This document shows positions 7,632 through 16,047 of a DNA stretch of 64,000 nucleotides, one piece after another (position 1 is the stretch's first letter; every line of letters begins with the position of its first letter). The notes beneath the pieces are model-generated. The model made no database searches, was not told the origin of the DNA, and was given only the letters and a program-made list of their open reading frames with translations. Both the position numbers and the translations under genes were made by a program. This DNA comes from Lysobacter ciconiae (lineage in GTDB: Bacteria; Pseudomonadota; Gammaproteobacteria; Xanthomonadales; Xanthomonadaceae), in NCBI RefSeq assembly GCF_015209725.1, contig NZ_CP063656.1, positions 1,595,001-1,659,000 on the forward strand. Direction: 5' to 3'.

Positions 7632-9413
7632 CTACTCGGCCATCAGCTGCATGATCGCCGGTACCGGCGCGTTGCCGTAGCTCAGGAAGCGGTTGTGGAA
7701 GGTCTTCAGGTCGAAGTCCTCGCCCAGGCGCTGCTTCTGCTGCTCGCGGAAGTCGTAGATCTCCGCGTAGCCGGTGAAGTACGAGGTCAGCTGGACCTGC
7801 GACAGGCGGACGCGGCGCCACTTGTTGACCGCCTCGGTCTCTTCCTGGAAGGCCTCGCGGCGCAGCAGGTCGAGCGCCCTGGCTTCGCTCAAGCCCTCCA
7901 CGTGGACCTCGTAGTCCAGGATCGCATTGGTGACCACGCGCAGGTTCCACTTGCCGTACATCAGCCACATCTCCGGCGCCTGCTCGCCCCAGCCGGCTTC
8001 CAGCATCATCCGCTCGGCGTAGACCGCCCAGCCTTCGATCATCGCGCCGTTGCCGACCAGGCTTTTGACCAGGCTCGGGCTCTTGTTGGCATGCAGCAGC
8101 TGGGTGTAGTGGCCCGGGATAGCCTCGTGGATGTTGAGGATCTGCAGGACCCAGTGGTTGTACTCGCGCAGGAAGCTCTCGGCCTGCTCGTCGCTGTAGT
8201 CATCCAGCGGGCTGACGTTGTAGTAGGTGTTGGCGGTCGGGTTGAACGGGCCCGGCGCGCTGACCGAGGCGCCGGCACCACCGCCGCGCATGTACTCGGG
8301 CGTCTCGCGGACCACCAGCGGACGGCTGGCGTCCTGGTCGAGCAGGTCGTGCTTGCGGACGAACTCCGCGAGCAGCGGGATCTGGCGCTTGATCTCGTCG
8401 AAGAACTCATTGCGCCCCACGTGCCGGGCCGAAAGCTTGTCGATCATCATGCCGATCCGCTGCAGGCGGTCATCCGGCATCGCGGTTCCGGCGAAGTACT
8501 TCGGCCAGAGCTCCACGGTGATCTTGTCCATCTGCCCGTGCAGGCGGTTCTTCTCGTCCACCGCGCGCTGGTGCAATTGGGCGGCGGTGAAGTGCGACTG
8601 GATGTCGTAGGCGAACTTGCGCTCGTACTGCTCGGCGCCGATGCGGAAGGAGCGGGCCTTGCCGGCGGCGACCTGTTGGGCCTGCACGCCTTCCAGCCAG
8701 CCGGTCCATTCGCCGATCGCAGCGCGGGCGGCATCAATGCGCGCGTTGAACGTGGCCTTGTCCGCGGCATCAAGACCCGAATCGGCGATCTGCTTGCGCA
8801 GCGGATCACCGAGCACGCTGAGGGAACCACGACCCTGCACGATCGCGAGTTCGACGTGCTCGGCCGTCGGGTCGGCGATGTTGGCGCGTGCCGCGGCGTA
8901 GTATTCCGGCACGTGCTCCACGCGCGCCATCACGGTGCGCAGGCGCTCGTCCTCGTCCGCGTACGGCGTGTTGAGAAGCAGGCCGATGGGACCGGCGATG
9001 TTGTAGCGCGAGGGATTCCACTGCCAGTCGCGGAAGGTCTCCTGGTACCAGATGCTGGCCTCGTACCGGTTCTTCAGCAGCATGTGGTCGATGCGCTCGG
9101 CGGGCGAGAGTTGCGCCGGGTCGAACGCGGCCAGCTCCTGCAGCCCTGCCCTGGCGAATGTCAGGTCGGCGGCGCGCTGCCGGGCGTCCGGAATCGTGAG
9201 CGTCGCCGCGTTGTCGTAGCGACCGGCATAGATCGAGGACTCCGGACTGCGCTCCAGCCCCCGCATCAGCAGCGACTCGGCCACGCTCGCGAAGTCCGCG
9301 TCCACCGCGGCGGCCTGGCTGTCCGCTGCGACCGGTGCGGTCTGGCATCCGGACAGCGCGCCGGCGCCAAGCACGCTGGCAGCAATCAACAGGGAAAGGG
9401 TGGTCTTGCGCAT
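7632..9413 (-). CDS. DUF885 family lipoprotein, putative zinc metallopeptidase-like
   Basis: A 593-residue exported lipoprotein. The signal peptide MRKTTLSLLIAASVLGAGALSGC ends in a good lipobox (LSGC). The body is a DUF885 protein, a mostly helical fold related to M32/M2-type metallopeptidases, with HEAIPGHYTQ (HExxGH type) near residue 428 and a downstream glutamate-containing helix (MIEGWAVYAERMMLEAGW). Members are often annotated as periplasmic carboxypeptidase-like proteins; no substrate is established. The start at 9413 was chosen for the signal peptide; the frame remains open to 9512 without conservation. nirK lies upstream on the same strand but is separated by a terminator. Confidence 0.92.
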   Translation of the reverse strand: MRKTTLSLLIAASVLGAGALSGCQTAPVAADSQAAAVDADFASVAESLLMRGLERSPESSIYAGRYDNAATLTIPDARQRAADLTFARAGLQELAAFDPAQLSPAERIDHMLLKNRYEASIWYQETFRDWQWNPSRYNIAGPIGLLLNTPYADEDERLRTVMARVEHVPEYYAAARANIADPTAEHVELAIVQGRGSLSVLGDPLRKQIADSGLDAADKATFNARIDAARAAIGEWTGWLEGVQAQQVAAGKARSFRIGAEQYERKFAYDIQSHFTAAQLHQRAVDEKNRLHGQMDKITVELWPKYFAGTAMPDDRLQRIGMMIDKLSARHVGRNEFFDEIKRQIPLLAEFVRKHDLLDQDASRPLVVRETPEYMRGGGAGASVSAPGPFNPTANTYYNVSPLDDYSDEQAESFLREYNHWVLQILNIHEAIPGHYTQLLHANKSPSLVKSLVGNGAMIEGWAVYAERMMLEAGWGEQAPEMWLMYGKWNLRVVTNAILDYEVHVEGLSEARALDLLRREAFQEETEAVNKWRRVRLSQVQLTSYFTGYAEIYDFREQQKQRLGEDFDLKTFHNRFLSYGNAPVPAIMQLMAE

Positions 9414-9530
9414 ACAGCTGCTCCGCATCGGCCTGCCGCAACCGGAAGGGTCGCGGCGAATCGAACATCGTAGCGGCCTGGGCGCCGGGCGAGCGTGCCG
9501 TTGGTCAGGCACGCGCGCGAAATGTCGCGC

Positions 9531-9560
9531 AAAAAAAGGCGGGCCGCGATGGCCCGCCTT
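9531..9560 (-). terminator. Intrinsic terminator of nirK
   Basis: On the minus strand an 8 bp GC-rich stem (GGCGGGCC with its perfect complement, 5-base loop) is followed by seven thymines. It sits about 20 bases after the nirK stop codon and before the DUF885 gene, so it should end the nirK transcript. Confidence 0.9.
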
Positions 9561-9578
9561 CTTCCTTGCTCCCGTGGC

Positions 9579-10952
9579 TCAGTGGCCCGATGCCGGGTCG
9601 CTCTTCTCGCTGCTGTCAAAGATCGAGGCGTCCGCTTCGCCCTTGACGTGGAGGAACCCGATCAGACCCTTCTCCGCGCGCGACAGCGCGTGGTCCACCA
9701 GCAGGTAGCGGCCGGGGTAGTCGACCTTGAACTCCACCATGGTGGCCCCGCCCGGCGGCACGAGCGTGGTCTGCACGTCGAGCAGCGGCGGACTGGTGAA
9801 GGACGCCAGGTTGTAGACGCGGTCGAACACCTCACCGATCAGGTGGAAACTGGAGGTCAGGTTCGGACCGCCCACGCCGAAGAACATGCGCACGGTTTCG
9901 CCGACGTTCGCCTGCATGTCAAAGGTCTTGGTCAGCGCGTTCATGCTGCCGTTGAACATCAGGTGCTCTGGCCGCTCATCGAGCAGTTTCTCGACCGAGA
10001 ACTCCTGCAGGCCGCTGGAGCCGTGCTTCTGCGCGGTGTAGAGCTCGCCCTGCATGATGTAGAACTCGCGGTCCACGCCGGGCAATCCGCCCTCAGGCTC
10101 GACGAGGATCATCCCGTACATGCCGTTGGAGATGTGCTGGGCGATCATCGGCGTGGCGCAGTGGTAGACGAACAGTCCCGGATGCAGCGCCTTGAAGGTG
10201 AAGCTCTTGGTCTGCCCCGGCGCGACCTGGGTCACCGCCGCGCCACCACCTGGTCCGGTGACCGCATGGAAGTCGACCGAATGGATGTTGATGCTGTCCT
10301 CGGCGTTCTTCAGGTTGATGGTGACCGTGTCGTTCTGGCGGATCCGCAGCAGCGGGCCGGGCACCGTGTTGTCAAAGGTCCAGTAGCGGTAGGTGCTGCC
10401 ATCCGACAGCTGCCCCTCCACCTCGGTGGTCAGAAGGTCGTAGGTGATGTGCTGGGCGGCGCGGTCGCCGACCGGCTTGCCGACCTGGTACGGGTCCTTC
10501 GCAACGTCCACGGCGGTGCTGACGACGTCGGCCACGTCACCGACAACCAGCTTGCCGAACATCCCGGCGGCCTTGTGGCCAGGGATCGTGCAGACGTACT
10601 CGAACACGCCGGCCTTGCCCGCACGGAAGACGATGGTGGTCGACGAACCCTCGCCGACAAGCTGGTCGGACTGCGCGTTGAACGCAGGCACCGCGATGTC
10701 GTGCATCGCACCGTCGCCGTTGACCACGGTGATGGCAACCACCGCGCCTTCAGCGACCTTCAGCTCGGGGTTCACCTGGCCCTTGATGGCGCCCGCGTTG
10801 CCGACGAACACCAGCTGCCCGTTCTCGATCGCGGTGCGCAATGTGAAGGTGACGTCCGCCACCGGGGTGACGTCCGCCGAACGCGCCGCAATGGCCTGCG
10901 GCACAAACCCGGCCGCTCCGGCCAGGGCGAACAGCAAAACCAGCTCTTTCAT
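9579..10952 (-). CDS. nirK: Copper nitrite reductase with extra N-terminal cupredoxin domain
   Basis: Periplasmic enzyme reducing nitrite to nitric oxide. The 457-residue protein has a Sec signal (residues 1-22, cleavage near AIA). Residues ~30-140 are an extra cupredoxin domain with a complete type-1 copper set (His84, Cys121, His126, Met131). Then come the two NirK domains. Domain 1 carries type-1 ligands His224, Cys265, His273, Met278 and type-2 ligands His229 and His264; Asp227 is the catalytic Asp. Domain 2 carries His370 (type-2) and the catalytic His in PEHLMFNG (His330). A three-domain layout with an N-terminal cupredoxin is known from Hyphomicrobium NirK. The start at 10952 has GGAAG six bases upstream; ATG at 10958 is an alternative. 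No nor, nos or nirV gene is in the window. Confidence 0.95.
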   Translation of the reverse strand: MKELVLLFALAGAAGFVPQAIAARSADVTPVADVTFTLRTAIENGQLVFVGNAGAIKGQVNPELKVAEGAVVAITVVNGDGAMHDIAVPAFNAQSDQLVGEGSSTTIVFRAGKAGVFEYVCTIPGHKAAGMFGKLVVGDVADVVSTAVDVAKDPYQVGKPVGDRAAQHITYDLLTTEVEGQLSDGSTYRYWTFDNTVPGPLLRIRQNDTVTINLKNAEDSINIHSVDFHAVTGPGGGAAVTQVAPGQTKSFTFKALHPGLFVYHCATPMIAQHISNGMYGMILVEPEGGLPGVDREFYIMQGELYTAQKHGSSGLQEFSVEKLLDERPEHLMFNGSMNALTKTFDMQANVGETVRMFFGVGGPNLTSSFHLIGEVFDRVYNLASFTSPPLLDVQTTLVPPGGATMVEFKVDYPGRYLLVDHALSRAEKGLIGFLHVKGEADASIFDSSEKSDPASGH

Positions 10953-10995
10953 TCCCATCTTCCTTCCAGTCAGCAAAAGTGCTTCGTTGGCCGGC

Positions 10996-11037
10996 ACGAT
11001 AGGCATCCGCCCGCGGAGTCTCCATGACCTGGGTCAA
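10996..11037 (-). promoter_or_regulatory. Putative FNR/Dnr-type box and -10 of nirK
   Basis: Reading the minus strand, TTGACCCAGGTCAT (11024-11037) matches the FNR/Anr/Dnr pattern TTGAY-N4-RTCAA with one terminal mismatch. A -10-like TATCGT lies at 10996-11001. The spacing from box centre to -10 centre is 32 bp, that expected for a class II activator site centred at -41.5. The predicted transcript start (~10989) leaves a leader of about 37 bases. It suggests low-oxygen or NO control of nirK; which regulator binds is unknown. Confidence 0.6.
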
Positions 11038-11132
11038 GCCTGGACATACGGGTGCGAATGTTGACGGTCGTGGACTGCGGCGCGCGCAGCCGCCCGTTAA
11101 GATCACCCCACTACCCAGCAGCGAGGGCAACC

Positions 11133-12644
11133 GTGACCGAACGCATTCTCCACCCCGGCCTGGCCGGCAAGATCATGGGCGCGGCGCAGGCCGCCGAGTT
11201 GATCCAGCCCGGCATGACCGTCGCCATGAGCGGATTCACCGGTGCCGGCTACCCCAAGGCGGTTCCGCAGGCGCTCGCCGCGCGCATGGAGACCGCGTCC
11301 GCCGCCGGCCATCCGTTCAAGATCAAGGTCCTGACCGGCGCATCCACCGCGCCCGAGCTGGACGGCGCGCTGGCCCGCGTGGAAGGCATGGAGTTGCGCC
11401 TGCCCTACCAGTCCGACCCGGCCGTGCGCGAGCGCATCAACGCCGGCAACCTGGAATACATCGACATCCACCTGAGCCACGTTGCCCAGCACACGTGGTT
11501 CGGATTCTTCGGCAAGATCGATGTGGCGGTGGTGGAGGTCTCCGGCATCCGCGAGGACGGCAGCCTGATTCCGTCCTCCTCGGTTGGCAACAACATGACC
11601 TGGCTGGAACAGGCCGACAAGATCATCCTGGAGGTCAACCGCTGGCAGCCCGAGGCGCTGGCCGGCATGCACGACATCTATTACGGCACCGCCCTGCCCC
11701 CGGACCGCAAGCCGATCCCGCTGCTGCATCCCGATGACCGCATCGGCCAGCCCTGGTTCCGCCTGGACCAGGACAAGGTCATCGCCGTGGTGGAGACCAA
11801 CGACCCGGACCGCAACTCGCCATTCAACCCGCCCGACGAGGCGTCACAGCGGATCGCCGGGCACCTGCTGGATTTCCTCGGCCGCGAGGTCAAGCGCGGC
11901 CGGCTGACCGACAAGCTGCTGCCGCTGCAGTCGGGCGTGGGCAACATCGCCAACGCGGTGCTGGCGGGGCTGGCGACCGGCGGTTACACCGGACTCTCGG
12001 CCTACACCGAGGTGATCCAGGACGGCATGCTGCAGCTGATCAAGGAGGGGGTGCTGCGGATGGCATCGGCCACCTCGTTCTCGCTCAGCCCGGCCGGGAT
12101 CGAGGAATTCAACGCCAACGTCGACTTCTACTCCAGGCGCATCCTGCTGCGTCCGCAGGAGATCTCCAACCACCCCGAGGTCATCCGCCGGCTCGGCTGC
12201 ATCGCCATGAACGGCATGATCGAGGCGGATATCTACGGCAACGTCAACTCGACCCACATCGCTGGCAGCCGGATCATGAACGGCATCGGTGGCTCGGGCG
12301 ACTTCGCGCGCAACAGCTACCTGTCGGTCTTCATGGCGCCCAGCACGGCCAAGGGCGGCAAGATCTCCGGGATCGTGCCGATGGTCAGCCACGTGGACCA
12401 CACCGAACACGACACGATGGTCGTGGTCACCGACCAGGGCCTCGCGGACCTGCGCGGACTGGCGCCCAAGCAGCGCGCGCGGGTCATCATCGAGAACTGC
12501 GTCCACCCGGACTTCAAGCCGATGCTGCAGGACTACTTCGACCGCGCCTGCCGCGACAGCTACGCCAAGCACACCCCGCACCTGTTGCCGGAGGCCCTGT
12601 CGTGGCACCAGCGCTTTATTGATACAGGCAGCATGCTGCTCTGA
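11133..12644 (+). CDS. Acetyl-CoA hydrolase/transferase family protein (succinyl-CoA:acetate CoA-transferase type)
   Basis: A 503-residue cytosolic class I CoA-transferase of the AarC/Ach1/Cat1 group, which moves CoA between acetate and succinate or hydrolyses acetyl-CoA. Visible motifs are GFTGAGYPKAVPQAL near the N-terminus, GLSAYTEVIQDGM with the probable catalytic glutamate, and GIGGSGDFARNSYLSVF near the C-terminus. Length fits AarC (~505). The start is GTG at 11133 with GAGG eight bases upstream; the frame is open to 11052 but that part is not conserved. It is divergent from nirK, sharing a 180 bp intergenic region. It could feed the TCA cycle or dispose of acetate; which reaction dominates cannot be told from sequence. 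Confidence 0.9.
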   Translation: MTERILHPGLAGKIMGAAQAAELIQPGMTVAMSGFTGAGYPKAVPQALAARMETASAAGHPFKIKVLTGASTAPELDGALARVEGMELRLPYQSDPAVRERINAGNLEYIDIHLSHVAQHTWFGFFGKIDVAVVEVSGIREDGSLIPSSSVGNNMTWLEQADKIILEVNRWQPEALAGMHDIYYGTALPPDRKPIPLLHPDDRIGQPWFRLDQDKVIAVVETNDPDRNSPFNPPDEASQRIAGHLLDFLGREVKRGRLTDKLLPLQSGVGNIANAVLAGLATGGYTGLSAYTEVIQDGMLQLIKEGVLRMASATSFSLSPAGIEEFNANVDFYSRRILLRPQEISNHPEVIRRLGCIAMNGMIEADIYGNVNSTHIAGSRIMNGIGGSGDFARNSYLSVFMAPSTAKGGKISGIVPMVSHVDHTEHDTMVVVTDQGLADLRGLAPKQRARVIIENCVHPDFKPMLQDYFDRACRDSYAKHTPHLLPEALSWHQRFIDTGSMLL

Positions 12645-12676
12645 CGGCTGACGGCTGACGGCTGACGGCTGACGCA
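12642..12676. repeat. Heptanucleotide tandem repeat (TGACGGC)n
   Basis: Four exact copies of TGACGGC plus a partial fifth (TGACGCA) in direct tandem. The first copy begins with the stop codon of the CoA-transferase gene. The repeat fills the space between two convergent genes. The copy number may vary by slippage; no coding effect is expected because it follows the stop. Confidence 0.9.
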
Positions 12677-12688
12677 ATTTGACTCGTG

Positions 12689-13963
12689 TCAGCGGCCTGC
12701 GCGAGCCTCCGCCCGCTTGCAGGCGGCCGCGGTAAACAGGACATCGGTGGAGGAGTTCAGCGCGGTCTCGGCCGAGTCCTGCACCACACCGACGATGAAG
12801 CCGATCGCGACCACGCGCATCGCCAGGTCGTCGGATATGCCGAACAGGCCGGCCGCGAGGGGGATCAGCAGCAGCGACCCGCCTGGCACCCCGGAGGCGC
12901 CGCAGGCCGCGACCGCGGCGACGACGCTGAGCAGGAGGGCGGTCGGCAGGTCCACCGGAATCCCCAGCGTGTGCACCGCCGCCAGCGTCAGCACCGTGAT
13001 GGTGATGGCCGCGCCGGCCATGTTGATGGTCGCGCCGATCGGAATCGAGACCGCGTAGGTCTCGCGATGCAGGCCCATCTTGCGGCACAGCTCCATGTTG
13101 ATCGGGATGTTGGCCGCCGAGCTGCGGGTGAAGAACGCGGTGATGCCGCTCTCGCGCAGGCAGCGCAGCACCAGTGGATACGGATTGCTGCGGGTCACGA
13201 GGGCCACGATCAGCGGATTGGCCAGCAGCGCGACAAACAGCATGCACCCCAGCAGGACCGCCAGCAGCTGGGCGTAGTCCAGCAGGGTCGCCAGTCCGGT
13301 CGCTGCAATCGTCTCGGCCACCAGACCGAAAATTCCGATAGGGGCCAGCTGGATCACGGCGCGGACCAGCCGGGTCACCGCGTCCGACAGGTCCGCAACC
13401 GCGGTGCGGGTGGTGTCGGCCGAGTAACGCAGGGCAATCCCGAGCCCGACGGCCCAGGCGAGGATGCCGATGTAGTTGCCGGCCTGCAGCGCGTGGATCG
13501 GGTTGTCCACGACCTGCAGCAGCAGGTTGCGCAGCACCTCGCCGATTCCGCCCGGCGGGCTCAGATCGCCTGCGCCGGCGACCCCCAGGTGCAGTGTGAC
13601 CGGAAACAGGAAACTGGCCGCCACTGCCACCATGGCCGCCGCAAGCGTGCCGACCAGGTACAGCACCAGAATCGGGCGGATGTGCGTCTTCTGTCCCTGC
13701 CGGTGGTTGGCGATAGACGCGCCCACCAGCACCAGTACCAGGATGGGCGCGACCGCCTTCAGGGCCGACACGAACACCGTGCCAAGCAGCCCGGCCGCCA
13801 ACGCCGCCGAGGGCGCAACAAGCGCCAGCAGCGTGCCGGCGATCAGCCCGATCACGATCCGCAGGACCAGGCTTGTCCCGGTCCAGCGCGCCAGCAGGCC
13901 TTGCGACTGCTTGCCGGGCAGCGACGGCGTGGGCTTGTTCTCGGGAAGGCGGGGATCGGTCAT
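12689..13963 (-). CDS. sstT: Serine/threonine:Na+ symporter SstT
   Basis: A 424-residue inner-membrane transporter of the dicarboxylate/amino acid:cation symporter (DAACS) family, closest in motifs to SstT (E. coli 414 residues), which imports serine and threonine with sodium. Visible are the serine-rich hairpin SSAANIPINMELCRKMGL, the NMAGAAITI helix, and QDSAETALNSSTDVLFTAA near the C-terminus, all transport-core motifs. A hydrophilic N-terminal stretch of ~25 residues precedes the first helix. The ATG at 13963 starts the conserved protein; the frame is open further up to 14092. It converges on the CoA-transferase gene, with the heptamer repeat between them. Confidence 0.92.
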   Translation of the reverse strand: MTDPRLPENKPTPSLPGKQSQGLLARWTGTSLVLRIVIGLIAGTLLALVAPSAALAAGLLGTVFVSALKAVAPILVLVLVGASIANHRQGQKTHIRPILVLYLVGTLAAAMVAVAASFLFPVTLHLGVAGAGDLSPPGGIGEVLRNLLLQVVDNPIHALQAGNYIGILAWAVGLGIALRYSADTTRTAVADLSDAVTRLVRAVIQLAPIGIFGLVAETIAATGLATLLDYAQLLAVLLGCMLFVALLANPLIVALVTRSNPYPLVLRCLRESGITAFFTRSSAANIPINMELCRKMGLHRETYAVSIPIGATINMAGAAITITVLTLAAVHTLGIPVDLPTALLLSVVAAVAACGASGVPGGSLLLIPLAAGLFGISDDLAMRVVAIGFIVGVVQDSAETALNSSTDVLFTAAACKRAEARAGR

Positions 13964-14205
13964 GAAGTCAGGTCCGGGTCGGGAGGCATCCGCGTCGGCC
14001 GCTGTCCGGGCCGCGCACGAAGCGTCGATTGTCGCCGACCGCGCCGATGATTTGGCCGCTTGCGGGAAAATCGTGATCGCGAGACACGCCACGGCGCGTT
14101 AGCACCGCCGGCGCCGGTCGAGTGACCCATGTCATTGATCCGCACGCCAACGCAGACGAGGATGGCTGCCTCAGCCGCGCTTGCGGCGATTACGGCGAGG
14201 AGTCG

Positions 14206-14502
14206 ATGCCCATGCACGGCGAATACAAGGAGCCCGGCGGCAAGCTGGTGGTGGTCGATCTGGTCGTGTCCGGCGGACGGTTGAGCGACGTTCGCGTGAG
14301 CGGAGATTTCTTCTTGGAGCCCGATTCCGCGCTTGACCTGATCAACCGCGCCCTGGTCGGCACCCGCGCCGACGCCGGCGTCGATGCCTGGGCCACCGCC
14401 GTGCGCACCGCGTTGGGCGATGGGGCGTCGCTGTACGGCATCAGCGCCGAGGGCGTCGCCATCGCGGTGGAGCGCGCGGTCAACGGCGAGGCCGCGCCAT
14501 GA
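14206..14502 (+). CDS. Lipoate-protein ligase accessory subunit (LplB-like C-terminal domain)
   Basis: A 98-residue protein matching the C-terminal accessory domain of lipoate-protein ligase: MHGEYKEPGGKLVVVDL, then SDVRVSGDFFLEPDSALDLINRAL. In two-gene ligases such as that of Thermoplasma, this small subunit is needed for forming lipoyl-AMP. The ATG at 14206 has GAGGAG three bases before it, and a second ATG at 14212 lies nine bases from the same site; either works. The frame is open upstream to 14122 without conservation. The stop overlaps the ATG of the catalytic ligase gene by four bases (ATGA), so the two products are probably made together as a heterodimer. Confidence 0.85.
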   Translation: MPMHGEYKEPGGKLVVVDLVVSGGRLSDVRVSGDFFLEPDSALDLINRALVGTRADAGVDAWATAVRTALGDGASLYGISAEGVAIAVERAVNGEAAP

Positions 14503-15275
14503 GCCGGACCGGGTGGCACGAGCACGACTGGCAACTGATCCACACCGACGCCCAATCGCCGGCGATGCACATGGCGCTGGACGAGGTGCTGACCAACGAG
14601 GTCTCCGCCGGTCGCCGCCGCCCCACGCTGCGGGTCTGGGAATGGGCGGATCCGGCGGTCGTCATCGGTCGCTTCCAGTCGCTGCGCAACGAGGTCGACG
14701 GAGACGCAGCCGCGGGTCATGGCATCCAGGTGGTCCGACGCATCAGCGGCGGCGGCGCGATGTTCATCGAACCGGGCAACACGATTACCTATTCGATCTG
14801 CGGCCCGCTCTCGCTGGTCGAGGGCCTGTCGTTCCAGCAGTCCTACGAGCTGATGGATCGCTGGGTGATCGAGGCGCTGGCCGAACTGGGCGTGGCAGCG
14901 AGCTACCAGCCGCTCAACGACATCACCTCCCCCGCCGGCAAGATCGCCGGAGCCGCGCAGGCACGCAAGGGCAACGCGGTGCTGCACCACGTCACCATGG
15001 CCTACGACATCGACACCGGCAAAATGCGCGACGTGCTGCGCATCGGACGCGAGAAACTCTCCGACAAGGGCACCACCAGTGCGGCCAAACGGGTCGATCC
15101 CCTGCGCAGCCAGACCGGCTTGCCACGCGCGGCCGTCATCGAGCGCATGATCGCGGCCTTCCGCCGCAACCACGGGCTGCGCGACGACCATCTCACCCCG
15201 GATGAGCTGGGTCAGGCGATGCGATTGGCAGAAGCCAAATTCGAGACGGCCGAATGGACTGCCGTGGTGCCGTGA
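14499..15275 (+). CDS. Lipoate-protein ligase A, catalytic subunit
   Basis: A 258-residue member of the BPL/LplA/LipB cofactor-transferase family. The binding loop RRISGGGAMF is at residues 80-89 and the catalytic lysine sits in SPAGKIAGAAQARKG (K148). It should attach free lipoate to lipoyl domains of 2-oxoacid dehydrogenases and the glycine cleavage H protein in the cytosol. The C-terminal accessory domain of E. coli LplA (337 residues) is missing here and is instead encoded by the overlapping upstream gene. The residues after ~200 form a short helical tail. ATGA overlap with the accessory gene shows an operon. Confidence 0.88.
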   Translation: MSRTGWHEHDWQLIHTDAQSPAMHMALDEVLTNEVSAGRRRPTLRVWEWADPAVVIGRFQSLRNEVDGDAAAGHGIQVVRRISGGGAMFIEPGNTITYSICGPLSLVEGLSFQQSYELMDRWVIEALAELGVAASYQPLNDITSPAGKIAGAAQARKGNAVLHHVTMAYDIDTGKMRDVLRIGREKLSDKGTTSAAKRVDPLRSQTGLPRAAVIERMIAAFRRNHGLRDDHLTPDELGQAMRLAEAKFETAEWTAVVP

Positions 15276-15348
15276 AAGGCCGGGTTTTCACGCGTTGCAC
15301 GGGTTGCCGCTGCTATTTTCGGCACAGGCCAAACCGGTGGGACCGACC

Positions 15349-15936
15349 ATGAAAACCGCATCCTTGTCTTCGTTCTGGTGGCGCGCCCTGATCGGGCTGG
15401 CGCTGGTGTCGATGCTGGCGGCGTGTGCCACCGGTCCCCGGATCCGTACCGACGCGGATCCCACGGCCGACTTCTCGCAGTACCGGACCTACGGCTTCTA
15501 CCAGCCGCTGGCGATGGAGCAATCGGGTTACACCTCCTACCTCTCCGACAACATCAAGATGGCGGTGCGCCGGGAGATGGAAGCACGTGGCTACCGTTAC
15601 AGCGCCGACAAGGCCGACCTGCTGGTCAACTTCCAGGGCGTGATCCGCGAGAAGACGGACGTCTACGAGATTCCGCGCTCGGACGTCCAGTACTTCTACA
15701 GCTACCGCGCACGCGCGTATTACGCGTTCCCGGTGTGGTATGACGAGACCCGGGTGAGCCAGTACACCGAAGGCACGCTGACCGTCGACCTGGTCGACGC
15801 CGCGCGCAACCGGCTGGTCTGGAGCGGCGATGCCATCGGCCGGGTCAACCAGAAAAGCCCGCAGCAGCGCGTCGCGGCGGCCGACCAGGCGATCAGCGCG
15901 ATCTTCGCCAAATTTCCGTACCGCGCTGCGCCCTGA
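15349..15936 (+). CDS. DUF4136 lipoprotein
   Basis: A 195-residue exported lipoprotein. The signal sequence MKTASLSSFWWRALIGLALVSMLAAC has a strong lipobox (LAAC). The mature part holds the DUF4136 pattern: DFSQYRTYGFYQPL, MAVRREMEARGYRYSADKADLLVNF, and a C-terminal TVDLVDAARNRLVWSGDAIG followed by IFAKFPYR. DUF4136 proteins are common envelope lipoproteins of unknown role. The ATG at 15349 is fixed by the signal peptide. It is on the same strand as the lipoate ligase pair with a 73 bp gap and could be read through from it. Confidence 0.88.
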   Translation: MKTASLSSFWWRALIGLALVSMLAACATGPRIRTDADPTADFSQYRTYGFYQPLAMEQSGYTSYLSDNIKMAVRREMEARGYRYSADKADLLVNFQGVIREKTDVYEIPRSDVQYFYSYRARAYYAFPVWYDETRVSQYTEGTLTVDLVDAARNRLVWSGDAIGRVNQKSPQQRVAAADQAISAIFAKFPYRAAP

Positions 15937-15974
15937 CAAGCGCGCGCAAGCGCACCGGTTCCGTAGCAAAGGGT

Positions 15975-16008
15975 GCTGCAGGAAGCGACCTGCAGCGAAG
16001 CGTTTCGC
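15975..16008. repeat. Two adjacent inverted repeats between convergent genes
   Basis: First hairpin: 8-base arms GCTGCAGG/CCTGCAGC with a 6-base loop (15975-15996). Second: 5-base arms GCGAA/TTCGC (15995-16008), sharing two bases with the first. They lie between the stops of the DUF4136 and UbiB-like genes. No T-tract follows on either strand, so a REP-like or 3'-end-stabilising element is as likely as a terminator. Confidence 0.5.
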
Positions 16009-16047
16009 AGCGAGCCGTGTGCGCGCGCACCGTCTGGAAGCCCGGCT

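Noticed and set aside
7695..9473. A 592-codon frame antisense to the DUF885 gene
   Set aside because: Shadow of a real gene; no ribosome site or motif, and the opposite strand has a lipoprotein signal and HExxGH motif.
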